A stretch of DNA of 64,000 nt from Fistulifera solaris (Eukaryota; Bacillariophyta; Bacillariophyceae; Naviculales; Stauroneidaceae). The position numbers and the translations under genes are program-made. The stretch covers positions 806,001 through 870,000 of the forward strand of contig AP026167.1 in assembly GCA_030295235.1 (NCBI GenBank), read 5' to 3'. Positions 43,381-53,340 of this stretch are shown one piece after another. The notes under the pieces were generated by a model that saw nothing but the letters and a program-made list of their open reading frames with translations, was not told where the DNA came from and made no database searches. Each line of letters starts with the position of its first letter. Position 1 is the first letter of the stretch.

Positions 43381-45335
43381 TGGATTGCAAAAAGGAGTGA
43401 CCGAAGAGATCCCCTGGCATCTTCTTTGTTGTAAATCAGATCGTTTCCATTCTTTCTTGTCCCTACAGTGATAAATGATTCTATTCCACTTCTTTCCTTT
43501 TGCTGTCTCTGCAAGAGTATTCCGCGCACGTGGATTGCAATATTGTTCTCACTCACAAGTCCTCGCTGGTTTGCTTCCTTGCGTTTTCGGGTTGAAGCCC
43601 TTCTTTTCATCGTTAAATCATTTGTTTCCGTTTCCGTGAAATGATTCTGGAATATCAAACTCGTGTTCTTGAACCAAACAATTTAATTGCTCAATGGTTC
43701 CCACAAATGGATAAGCTGTGTCGTAAAAATAGGATACGATCTTTGATGGTTCATCAGTAATGACTGGGGGTTGCAAAGGGGCTACTCCAATTTGCCTTAC
43801 TTGTTGTCGGCGTAATGAAAATTGATTTTCATTTCTGGGATCTACAATCTTACGTCTCAGGTCGAAGGGTGTTCTCAAGAATTGTGATGAGGTCCCACTA
43901 GTGGCAGTAGCGGGACTTGTTATAGCTCTCACGAAGTTCTTCTGGTTTTCGGAATACCCACTGAAAATGAACTTGAGAGCTTCATTTTGTGCCAAGTTCT
44001 TTCTTCGCAGATCTAGCGGCATTTTCAGGAAATGCGACGAATCGTCACTGAGATTACCGGATTTGGCGGGACTTGCATTCTTCTTTTGGATGTCTAATCG
44101 CCTTTTAAATACATGTGATGAATCGTCACTAGCAGACGTGGGCGGGACTTGCATTAGTGGGTTCTGTCTTCGGTATCTTTATAATCATATCTTCAGGAAT
44201 CGTGATACTTCGGTTGTTGGACTGTTTCGAATGAGATCTTGGCAGTGCTCTCAGATTACCCCTCTTCATAGTTGGCATCTCAACTATGGAAGAAACTGCT
44301 GTGGCGGGACTTCCTGCTTTTGCTTCTGCAATCGGTGGCGGTTTCAACTTCTTTTTACGGGCATGAGTCGGGCCTTTGGCTCTGGAATTTGCTGTCAGTT
44401 TCGATCTTTTCCTTTTTTGTGTTGTATTCTCATTCATTGAAGACTCGATAGTCAAGGCATGAGCTCTGATATCAGGTGGTGGCTTCAGATTTTGACTCTT
44501 CATGGTCGGCCTCTCAAAGATTGACGAATCAGTTGTGGCGGGACTTGTTCCTTCAGCTTTTTGATTTGGTGGCTGTTTCGGCCGTTTCCTCTTTCTCGTT
44601 GCCATTTTGACTAATGAAAAATCTGTTGTTGCTGGACTGGAAGCACAAGCTGTTGTGGTCGGCGGTGGTTTCAAATTCGGTCTGGATGCGGTCGCTGTCT
44701 TCAATATCGATGACTTTGCGGTAGATGGACTTGCCTTCTGCGCTTTTAAATTCGTTACTTGTTTGGATCTCCTCTTTGTTCTAGTTGTTGGCATTTCATT
44801 TACTGAATATTCTGTTGTTCGCGGGACTTGAGGCAAAAGCATTATGTGCGGTGCTTGGTTCCACATCTTCATCCTCTAGAATTGTCGACAGATGACCCGA
44901 GTGTGCACTGTTCAGACGGGAATCGTCATGGATGCCTACCTCGACATCATCAACCATGGTCAATTCTTGTTCGTGACTTCTTCTTTCCGTGTAATCCTTG
45001 TCACGAATAATTACTACAATATCTCGGTTACTACCTGACGGAGCAAGGTCCATATCCAGAAGATAGTTATTTTCGTTGTCGTCTTCAGCGTGAATTTCTG
45101 CAGCGTCTTCTCCAGTAAGCTTTAAAATCCGTGACTGGACAATGGCATTGGCTGCATCAGAGTCTTCTACTAAGCCAATCTTGTCAATATTGTGAAGGCC
45201 ATGTCCTCCGGAGGTATCATCGTTGTCCAAATCTTCAGAAGTAATTCCTGCATCCATGTCAATGGCATGTTGGGAAATGGTTGACCAGAATTGCGCCAGT
45301 TTCAAGTAATGCAGGATCCATGTACCTTCGATCAT
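43365..45335 (-). pseudogene. Low-complexity repetitive linker region of the MULE coding sequence
   Basis: Fragments on the minus strand share a degenerate repeat of about 35-45 codons, roughly 'SPAT-x-SS-x-MPTMK-x-NLKPPP' with basic patches (RKRKRPKQPP, TQKRKRSKL). They look like diverged duplications and join transposase to protease. An acidic block (45335-44900) sits next to the transposase side. No enzymatic motif. Frames change several times. Disordered, basic repeats of this kind often bind DNA, but that is only inference here. Confidence 0.6.
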
Positions 45336-45818
45336 CTTTGAGGTAGTCCAGACACTGTCGAATTGTGTGATTCGGTGATCTGCAGTGAAAGCAGTGCCGA
45401 GGTAAGGGCTTGCCGTCTCTACGTTCGTCCAAGAGTTGATTCTAGCTGTTGCATGTGTTCCGCCTTTGGTTTGGTCCCAAAATCAAACAGACCATCGGGC
45501 GGCAATCGCTTCTGCTATTGCATCGTTATTTCGACTGAGCTTGTTCTTTGAACTTGGCTCATACTCCTTTGTCATTCGTGCTGATTCCAGCGCCGATTGC
45601 TTCTTTTTCTTTGACTTACGTGGTCCCGGTTCACCATTACTGATTATTCTGTTCCCCGAGTTAAGCTTGTCAGTGTAAGTTGGTGATGGATAAATGTTTT
45701 CTGATTGATAAGCAAGCTTGATATCCCCAAATCCCGGGACGTCAAGTCGCTGGATAGTTGTTAAGAAACTCTGTAAGGAAGCTGACGATCACCACTTGTC
45801 GGAACTTTTCCAAACTCT

Positions 45819-47622
45819 TCAGAATTGCGAAAACACAGAGGGTGGGATTGAGGGCCAAGTTGAGGATCTTGTCACGTGAAACAAGGTTGATGTGGCCGCA
45901 GTAGATTTCCGCATCGCTGTTCTACTGCAGGAGCAGTACAGGGACGGAGTGCTCGTGGGTTCATAAGTAACATACTCCGTCTTCTTGTGCTTTTCAGCCG
46001 TGCATAATTTGAATTTCAAACTGCCATCGGGCATCCTTCAGCATCCTCTATTACAAAATCTAGATCTTCATTGCCTGTATCTTGCAAGCTTCGAAAGTAT
46101 ATGGTGAGGAACCTAGCAGATTTGGTTGTTATTTCATCTCGAAATTGTCGAAGAGATTCGGCAGCCGCCATCAAAAAAGTTAGAAATGGCTAGTGGAGGG
46201 GTATTAGTCCTCACTTCATGATGTAGAAGCCACTGCTGGGCCGATTCGACATGATTTGTTGAACAGAAACCATATAAAGGGAACTTGTTTCCAACTGGCA
46301 CGTGATCGTTGAGCAACCACCTCCATTCGTCGACGTCTCCACTTATCTCTGTGAAGCCATTCACTTCAGCTAGATAGGTAAAATATAGGGGCTCCCACAT
46401 AGATTCATGTTGACTCGGTGTATTTCCAAACACAGTCCAATGAGTAGGATGAATTGTCCCAAGAACATAGATAACAATTCAGCGCACCGGTACTAAGAGT
46501 TTCGTTTTCTTCAATTTGTGGAAGCGCTTTGACAAGCTTCTTCGCAGCATCCAAGAAGGCGTTAACATCTGGAGCGCTTTGCATCTCGCGCATAAACCAA
46601 GCGACCGCTCTGCCCTCTCAGCGATCGTTGATTGATATTGAATAGATGGTAAATGTTTGAAGAATATGAATCAAGCAATACTTCACGGAAACAACCAGTC
46701 CATAATGTTCTGCCAACGCTCGGACAGCGGCGAGAATGTGTCCTCGGTCAGTGAATACTGGAAACTCTTCGAAATTGAACCCAGCTTGATACATCATGAG
46801 AAGGATATATATCATCCCTTGCTTGTTTTCCGAGGGAATCAACCCAAAACCAAGTGGAATGTTACTTCCATTTCCATCGACCCCTATGATCGGGACTCCA
46901 ATTCCATCGTGTTCGGGGTATACGGATGTGTGTTCCGTCTAAAAGATTGCAGGAATGCAGGCATTTCTAAAGAAGTGCGCGGCATTCTCAATGAACACAG
47001 TTGACCGAAAAAAGCATGAGTTCTGGTCAGTTTCTAAATTGACGGAGGCATTTGGATTTAGCTCGACATATTTCCGAAGATACTGGGCCAACAGCTCATT
47101 GTACATCAACAAATCCTTTCGGTAGACCTCACGGAAGTGTTTCTTGAGATTTGAATGCATTGTCGGGCCAACTTCGATGTCGAAACCCTCTTTCCTGAGG
47201 ACGGCGTTGAGATTCTTGCGAGTAGCATGACTGTCGAAGTTTGGTGCCTGGAAGCATGTTTTGAAGAAGTCTTGAACAGCAGGAATGTTCTGCACTATCA
47301 TTGATTTTCTGCGGCAGTCCTTTGGGAGGTCGTTTGTTGGAGTGCAAAACAAACTGTGCCTGAAGTTAGTACTAGGATGGTCGTGTAGCAATCGAAGTTC
47401 GCCGTTTTCTTCCTTGAACTTAAGTGAGAACGTTTTGCAGCAAGTGCACACGTAGCAAGGGCTTTCTCCGTGCTTGCTGACATCTCGTAAGAGCTTTCGA
47501 TCGTACACAAAAGCGATGCTGCGGAGAAGCTCCTCGTGATCATCCTCAGGGATCGGTTTGTCATAGAGAAACTTTTCAAAATCATACGGACCGGTTGGAG
47601 GAAGTGCCCCATATTTTTGCAT
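45819..47622 (-). pseudogene. MULE transposase with SWIM zinc finger
   Basis: The N-terminal part (47622-46939) ends before a DDE core that reads in pieces. LDGTH and GVDGNGSNIPLGFGLIPSEN match the first catalytic-Asp region of MULE transposases. FPVFTDRGHILAAVRALAEH is the second Asp region. FCSTNHVESAQQWLLHHEV matches the 'TTN-x2-ES' block used by MULE and Far1-type proteins. Near 45890 a CSC ... CGH pattern (YCSCSRTAM, then CGHINLVSRDK in another frame) is a SWIM zinc finger, the usual C-terminal domain. At least four frame changes separate these pieces. Order and spacing are as expected for the family. Confidence 0.82.
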
Positions 47623-47836
47623 AATCGTGACGAATGATCGTCGCCCTTCGTTTCAATGATCGACATGTTAATGTTGTAAAAGAGCAACAGTAGGAACGGA
47701 AGGGCAACTATGACAATAAGGAATGCAGCGTTCTGATCATCTTGTCGGCAGTCGGAACGGAACAAACGCACAACGCGAACGATTGTGCGGTTATTGTGCG
47801 TGACCTAAGTAGAACTAATGATGGATGGAAGGCCTT

Positions 47837-47966
47837 TAAGTAATTAGTACCACATCCAATGGCGCGTACTCTACTGTAAAGTTGAATGTAGTCAGTTAAC
47901 GTCTCTCCTAACGGGAGAGCTATCGGAAGAGGTTCACCCTGGTTGGAGACCTAACGGAAGTCTCCC
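47837..47966 (-). repeat. Right terminal inverted repeat of the MULE
   Basis: 130 bp, the reverse complement of the left repeat with no difference seen; its outer end is GTCTCCC|ATTTCAG. Confidence 0.95.
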
Positions 47967-48057
47967 ATTTCAGCCGCCAATGTCTTCGAGGAGGTGGAGT
48001 CCTGACCTTCATGTTTTTACTATAACCCAAACAGTTGGTTGCACTAATCCACGACTG
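47967..48057 (+). repeat. Direct duplication of flanking DNA, copy 1 (abuts the MULE end)
   Basis: ATTTCAGCCGCCAATGTCTT through CACGACTG, nearly identical to 48206-48299. It begins exactly at the outer end of the right terminal repeat. Confidence 0.9.
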
Positions 48058-48071
48058 TATTTCAGTCATGA
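48050..48071. repeat. Dispersed palindrome, copy 6
   Basis: Arms CACGACTG and CAGTCATGA around TATTT. In the second copy of the flanking duplication only the left half (CACGACTG, 48292-48299) is present. Confidence 0.75.
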
Positions 48072-48205
48072 GACTGCATCATCCTTTTGTACATGTAGCC
48101 TGCAGCGCGAATTTTTTGTTTTTTTTTCGTGTTTGATCATAGTCTCATTACAATAATAGATCTAAAGCTAACTATGCTCTCACCTTCAAATTTCGCGCAA
48201 TTGCG

Positions 48206-48299
48206 ATTTCAGCCGCCAATGTCTTCGAGGAGGAGGAGGAGTCCTGACCTTCATGTTTTTACTATAACCCAAACAGTGGGTTGTACTAATCCACGACTG
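48206..48299 (+). repeat. Direct duplication of flanking DNA, copy 2
   Basis: 94 bp matching 47967-48057 apart from an extra GGAGGA-type triplet and three substitutions. It lies in the promoter region of the nucleoporin gene. Confidence 0.9.
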
Positions 48300-48486
48300 G
48301 ATAGTGATTTATCTCGAACGATAATATCGTGGATACCTCTAGCGTTCCTTCGTTTGCCGCTCATTTCACACATTGATTGTCTCTCTAGAGTCGTCCACCT
48401 GACACAGTATTTTGATTGACACTCGACGAGTCAATTGCGATACGGTCCTTTCGTTTCAATTCGCAGCTTCTCAATAAATTCACAAA

Positions 48487-49730
48487 ATGGTAAAACGTGG
48501 CGCTGAAAACCGCCAAATAAGCAAAGAAGATTACGAAGCAGAAGAGCGAGAGAGCGAAGCCCAAAAATCAAGCAGAGGGCCAAATGAGTCGCGCCTCGGA
48601 AGATGAATTGCGGAAACGACGCATTATTCGCGCCAAAAGAGACAACGGGAATAATCCTGCTGGAGCAGGGGCTTTTGCTGGGGTCAATTTGATCGCTGAG
48701 TCTCCTCACACTGGCTTTTCCTTTTCATCATCGAATCATCCAGCCCCTGAGGGGGAAGTAGAGCGCTTGGAGAATCAACGAAAAGAAGATTTATTCAATC
48801 TACACAAGGACATTGTTAGCACGACTGATGCTTCTGAAAAGAACGGTTGATTTACAAGGCGATCCGTAACATTGGCAAATTCAAAAAGTCATTTATGACG
48901 CCACGAAAAGTACTTCTTCGGTGGCTTCTGACATTACTGCAGCTCCCTCTACCGGGACGTCAGGTACTGCTCCTATGGCTGCTAGTACACTTGCTACTAC
49001 AAGCCCAGCTACATCGAACGGTGGATTCTCTTTTGGTGCCGCGACGACGCCGGCGACGGCATCGTCCACTGCGGCTCCGTCCTCGAGTGGTGGATTCTCG
49101 TTCGGGAAACCCGCTGCATCCTCTACCACTCCTTCCTTGAGCGGTGGATTCTCCTTTGGTGCCGCCAGTAAACCCGCTGCATCCTCTACCACTCCTTCCT
49201 CGAGCGATGGATTCTCTTTTGGTGCTGCCGCTACGCCTGCAGCATCCAGTGCACCGACCGCACCCGTCAACAACACAACTGCTTTTGCAGCTGATCCTGC
49301 TCCGAACGACGGTGAACCCAGTGATGAAATTCCGACGACCCAAGCCGGAGCGGTTGTACAGCAAGTTGCGGATCCAGATTGGGATGACATTGGAAGCTTT
49401 GATCGGGTTACAATTTACCGTAATGATAATGGAACGTGGACGCCTGTCCTCCAAAAAACAACTTTGCGATTGCAAACATTCAAGACCGATTCGTCTCGTC
49501 ATCGTATGATTGCTCGAACTATGATGGGAAAGGTGGCCGTGAATATGCGCATTCAGTCGGGAATGGGGTTTACATTTGCGGAAAAGCCCACGAAACGGGG
49601 ACCTGTGGGGACGATTCTCTTTGTTGGGACCAACGATGTTGAGAAAGGACCGGAAAAGTTCATGGTCAAAGCTGGAGTCCCTGACGGAAAACAATTGCAA
49701 GCCAAGCTTGACGAATTGTGCTCTAAATGA
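48487..49730 (+). CDS. NUP50: Nup50/Nup2-like nucleoporin (FG repeats plus Ran-binding domain)
   Basis: The N-terminus MVKRGAENRQISKEDYEAEE followed by ASEDELRKRRIIRAKR matches the Nup50 importin-alpha-binding start. The middle holds at least four GFSFG repeats in a Ser/Thr/Ala-rich region. The C-terminal ~135 residues are a RanBD1 domain (DIGSFDRVTIYRNDNGTWTP ... LQTFKTDSSRHRMIARTMMG ... TILFVGTNDVEKGPEKFMVK). Nup50 is a mobile nuclear-basket nucleoporin that speeds importin-alpha/beta cargo release. Two problems: a one-base surplus near 48565-48582 separates the start from the next segment, and 48840-48920 does not read through (short intron or further indels; not resolved). Confidence 0.85.
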
Positions 49731-49876
49731 GCGAGTTGTCTCCTCTACTTCTAGCAAAGCACCCTTCGATCGAATGTTGTATTTTCTCACAATGTGCGCA
49801 CTTGGACGCCAGTATGATAGTTCGCTAGTAATCTTACATAATCGACGCGCAATGAATCACTACTCTACAATAGTAT

Positions 49877-50952
49877 CTATAGCGAAGGCTTGGGCGCAAA
49901 AAAGTCGGTAATAGGACGACCTTGTGGCTTGCCATTGGGTTTGGCGATCTTATTGTTTCCTTTGGCGTTCTGTTGTTGCGCTGCCGCCGCAGAACGTGCC
50001 AAATCCTGAATGTCCTCACGCAAAAACAGAAATTGCTCTCGTGTATTACAAACAGTTGCCACATCGTCCGGAATTAGCTTGCGTCTATTTTGAATTTGTG
50101 CTACTTTGACCGTCTCGCGGCCCAACTGCGACAATGCCAATTCCGCGGCTTTGCAAACGAGCAACAGGGCTTCCTTGGACAAATTCTTAACTTCTGGATC
50201 CAGTTTGCATATTTTGCGAATGCGTGCTGCGGGAAAGATGAGTGCATTTGGGTCGGATGTGTGGGTGGCGGCGGTGGGTTCTTCGACAACACCACCCGCG
50301 TCTTTCCAGGCTTGCATCTCTTTGGCTACTTGTTCTCGTTCAGCCGTTGCTTTGTCTTGATAAATCTTTTTCTCGTCTGCCGACAAGCTATTCCATAGTT
50401 GTGCTATCAGTTTGGCCATGCCTGCAACACCCACTCCCGTATTCTAGAAGAAAGAAAGAAAAGGAGTGATAAGGAGAAGTGAGATGAAACAATAAGAGTG
50501 AAGCAATCTTCTCTGCAGTAGTAACTCATACTCACCTGCTTTTGCAATTCAGGACGCTTTTCTTCGGCAAAGATAAAGTAAGCAGTCCGAGCTTTCTTGA
50601 CAGGTTTTCGGGGAACGATTGGGGGCGTTGATGAAGTGTCTACCGATAATAGATGGTCATTGCCCGACGGGTTTTCTGGTTGCTCGTCTCCTTTGTCGTC
50701 GGAGAGAGATCCTTCGCCAACTTCTTCCGGCTTAACGACTTCTTCGACTTGAAGTTCTAAATCATTTTTGTGGTGCTCGAGTGAGGACTCATCCTCCCAA
50801 TGTTCCGGAGCAGGGCGCTTTTTCTCCAGAGATAAATATGATGATGCCTCCGTCTCGTCGACGGTCGTTTCCTTTTTCTTCTCTTTCTCATCAAAAGCTA
50901 ATTTAGCTTCCGTTTCCTTCGTGACTTCGGTGCTCTCTTCAACGTGAGCCAT
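49877..50952 (-). CDS. HMG-box plus histone-fold chromatin protein with PIP-like C-terminus
   Basis: Exons 50952-50536 and 50443-49877 join across a 92-bp GT-AG intron that lies inside the HMG box. Splicing gives KARTAYFIFAEEKRPELQKQ then NTGVGVAGMAKLIAQLWNSL, a standard HMG fold. The N-terminal ~115 residues are acidic. After the box comes a histone-fold of the CHRAC15/POLE4/NC2-alpha type (FPAARIRKICKLDPEVKNLS, ELALSQLGRETVKVAQ, RRKLIPDDVATV). The end, RPITDFFAPKPSL, resembles a PCNA-interacting motif without the leading Gln. A role in replication-linked chromatin assembly or remodelling is inferred. Convergent on the nucleoporin gene. Confidence 0.85.
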
Positions 50953-51638
50953 GATTTGGTTTTGTTGAGGTGACAGGTGACAGGTGACAGCTGGTAATAC
51001 TCTATAATATGTTGGTTGTTACAAGTATTTCCCTCATCGCTTTGTTTTCTTGCAGCCAGCAACAATAAAGTGCGCGACAAGTAGGCGGACGATTTCGCGA
51101 GGTGCGCAGAAACGGACACAAGAGACTACAATTTGTCGTAGATAATAACGCCGACCGCACCCCAACGGATGGCCAGTGTTGCATCCTTTTTCTTTTCTCC
51201 CTCCAACCTCTTACTTACCTTTACCTTGTCTTGTGCACGGTATCATTTACTTCATATCAGGAAGCAATAATCGCTTTCGATTTAAAGACAAAACGCTGAT
51301 GGAATGAATGATGCAACGCTTCGAATGTCTACGTAGTTGTACGGTGGCCTTGTAAGTTACGTAGGCCCCGTAGGGAAATTCGATCGGCTGAGGAGAACCC
51401 GGACATTACAATATTTGAACGGAAACGCCGGCGTGCAGCAACGACGTTGGGAGCGCGCAGCGGACGCATTTTGGATGATGATGATTTGGCCGTCGATGAG
51501 ATATCAGGTACCACGGGGTACCGGTACCAGGTACCGGTACTTGCATCCGTCACTTGTGTTTGCTATTGTGATGCAAACCATGTATCGTGCTGCAAACACC
51601 TATTTTCCTGATAAATAGAAGAAGCAGAAGAAGGAAGA
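50953..51638. promoter_or_regulatory. Divergent promoter spacer with GGTACC palindromes
   Basis: 686 bp between head-to-head genes. Contains a dense GGTACC/GGTACCGGTACC cluster (51503-51541) and a ~46-bp segment (about 51311-51356, GATGCAACGC...) resembling one near 6479. No supported gene. Confidence 0.45.
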
Positions 51639-53258
51639 ATGCCTTCAAGCTCCAGCGTCCCCCCAAAGAAACGGAAATACATCGAAGACGATTCGCCCTT
51701 TCCATCCAAGCAGCCGACACATGTCATTAATATGTTGTCTTTGCAATCTTCCCCATCTTCTAGTACGAACAGTGACTCGTCCAGCGGAACCGAAGAGTCG
51801 ACTTTAGGAAGTTCTTTCTCTCCGAATATGGCGTCTCTTGTTGATACACAAGCCTTGACGGCTGCGAGTCCGGATTTTCAGACGCAAAACAGTTTCGTCG
51901 TCGATTTAAACAACTCCAGCAATCAACAGACTTTATCGGACACCAAAGAGACGCCCGCGTTTACCTTAACACGTATGCCCGCGACGATGGCTGCGAAAAA
52001 CAACAAGAAGAAACAGACACCCCGCCGACAATCGCCGCGTAACAGAAAGATTTCTATTTCTCCTGTACAGGAAAATACTGTAGACGAATCTTTGGAGAAT
52101 CGCATCCTTTCCGAGTGCCAACCTCCTCCGTCGAACAGGAAAGGAAAGTCTTTAAACAATCTAGTGGTCGTTGACACACCCACGGCAACGCAACAAGGAA
52201 AAGAACATGCCGACAAAAAGCAGGCATCACAAGGGTCGCATAGCACATCCAAAGCAACGAATTCGTCGAATGCCAAGGCGGCTGATGTCAAAGAACACGC
52301 ACCGCTATTAAGTGACGAACACAACGCTGATGTGAAAGACGACAAAGCATTGGCAAATAAGAACAAGAAGAAGCGTCCTCTTCCAGACACTGAAGCCTCC
52401 AAAGCGTCGACAGCAAAGGCAACGACTCCCCCCAAATCCGAAGGAGCGAAAAAGGTAGACACAAAGAAAGCAACGTCGGCAATAGTTCAGCCGGAGGTAG
52501 AAAGCGTTCCACAGGGCAAAGAGAACGTTCCCGTGATTTCGACGAAAACGACCACCAGCACAGCGCCACCTTCCGAAGACGCGAAACCTCAAAAGAAAAA
52601 GAAGAAACTTACCTTCCAAGATCAAGTCTTCCAGCATATGATGTTCTCGTATAAGCCATTTTCGTTAAAATCATTGGCACAAGAACTCAAAACGACCGAA
52701 GCGGCTTTGAACTTTCTCATGCTTTCTCTAATTGATAAAAACCTAGTGGTGAAGAAAGAATTCTCCAACAGCAACAACACTAAAAGCAAGGAACTGTATT
52801 GGGTCAACTACGGCACCAAAGCCAAAGAACTGCAATCGCATTTGGCTACGGCGTCAGAGATTCAGACAACGCAACAAGAATATGATGCACTGGTTCAAGA
52901 ACACTCGCAAACCCTGAGCATGTTGGCCGCACTGAAAGGAGATGGTCCTTCCAATCAGGATTTAACGCGGCAGTTGGAAGAAGCAGAGATTCAGTTTCAA
53001 AAGCTTCAATCCGAGTTGAATGAGTTAAAAGGACGTATCCAAGACATGTGTGGTTCGGCAGAACAGAATAACCCCAAACGTTTGAAGCAAAGTATCAACT
53101 ACATGCGCGACATTTGGAAGAAACGACGCGAGCAGTGCAATGATTTCATTGAACAACTGGCCGATGGAATGGAGAAGAAGCCGAAAGAAGTGATTAAGCT
53201 TTTGGAATTGGAGATGGATGGAGATATCCAGATGCCTCCCAAGTACAAAATTGAGTAG
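51639..53258 (+). CDS. HOP2: HOP2/PSMC3IP (TBPIP) homologue with long disordered N-terminus
   Basis: 539 residues, about twice the animal protein. The first ~320 are Ser/Thr/Lys-rich disordered sequence with many K-P and S-P sites. The conserved part begins at KLTFQDQVFQHMMFSYKPFS, a winged helix like HOP2, with SLAQELKTTEAALNFLMLSL and LYWVNY. A coiled coil (QTTQQEYDALVQEH ... RQLEEAEIQFQKLQSELNEL) and a C-terminal helical segment (NYMRDIWKKRREQCNDFIEQ) follow, matching the HOP2 'YRERQKYCKEWRKRKRMATEL' region. HOP2 with MND1 stimulates DMC1/RAD51 strand invasion in meiosis. Its presence fits a sexual life cycle. No frame breaks. Confidence 0.8.
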   Translation: MPSSSSVPPKKRKYIEDDSPFPSKQPTHVINMLSLQSSPSSSTNSDSSSGTEESTLGSSFSPNMASLVDTQALTAASPDFQTQNSFVVDLNNSSNQQTLSDTKETPAFTLTRMPATMAAKNNKKKQTPRRQSPRNRKISISPVQENTVDESLENRILSECQPPPSNRKGKSLNNLVVVDTPTATQQGKEHADKKQASQGSHSTSKATNSSNAKAADVKEHAPLLSDEHNADVKDDKALANKNKKKRPLPDTEASKASTAKATTPPKSEGAKKVDTKKATSAIVQPEVESVPQGKENVPVISTKTTTSTAPPSEDAKPQKKKKKLTFQDQVFQHMMFSYKPFSLKSLAQELKTTEAALNFLMLSLIDKNLVVKKEFSNSNNTKSKELYWVNYGTKAKELQSHLATASEIQTTQQEYDALVQEHSQTLSMLAALKGDGPSNQDLTRQLEEAEIQFQKLQSELNELKGRIQDMCGSAEQNNPKRLKQSINYMRDIWKKRREQCNDFIEQLADGMEKKPKEVIKLLELEMDGDIQMPPKYKIE

Positions 53259-53340
53259 AATGTGGAAGTCGTTCATGGCGTTAACGCATGAACAGAAAAC
53301 AAGTTATCGTTTCTTTATAAAGTTAATAGCATTTCTATGA

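Larger units (their letters stand above)
42116..47966 (-). mobile_element. Mutator-like (MULE) DNA transposon carrying a Ulp1-type protease
   Basis: 5,851 bp bounded by 130-bp terminal inverted repeats that match base for base as far as I can read, starting GGGAGACTTCCGTTAGG. Everything inside reads on the minus strand: a MULE-type transposase (about 47622-45819), a repetitive linker (45335-43365) and a C48/Ulp1 protease domain (43380-42610). No identical target-site duplication is visible (left flank GGGAAGTAA, right flank ATTTCAGCC). The coding region is interrupted by several frame changes, so this copy is either inactive or affected by the indel errors suspected elsewhere. The matching ends suggest a young insertion. 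Protease-bearing MULEs are known in plants (KI-MULE/Kaonashi type); the resemblance is by architecture. Confidence 0.88.

Noticed and set aside
42250-47790. Alternative that the 42-48 kb block is a resident host Ulp1 protease gene
   Set aside because: Matching 130-bp terminal repeats, a MULE transposase and a SWIM finger in one strand show it is a DNA transposon.
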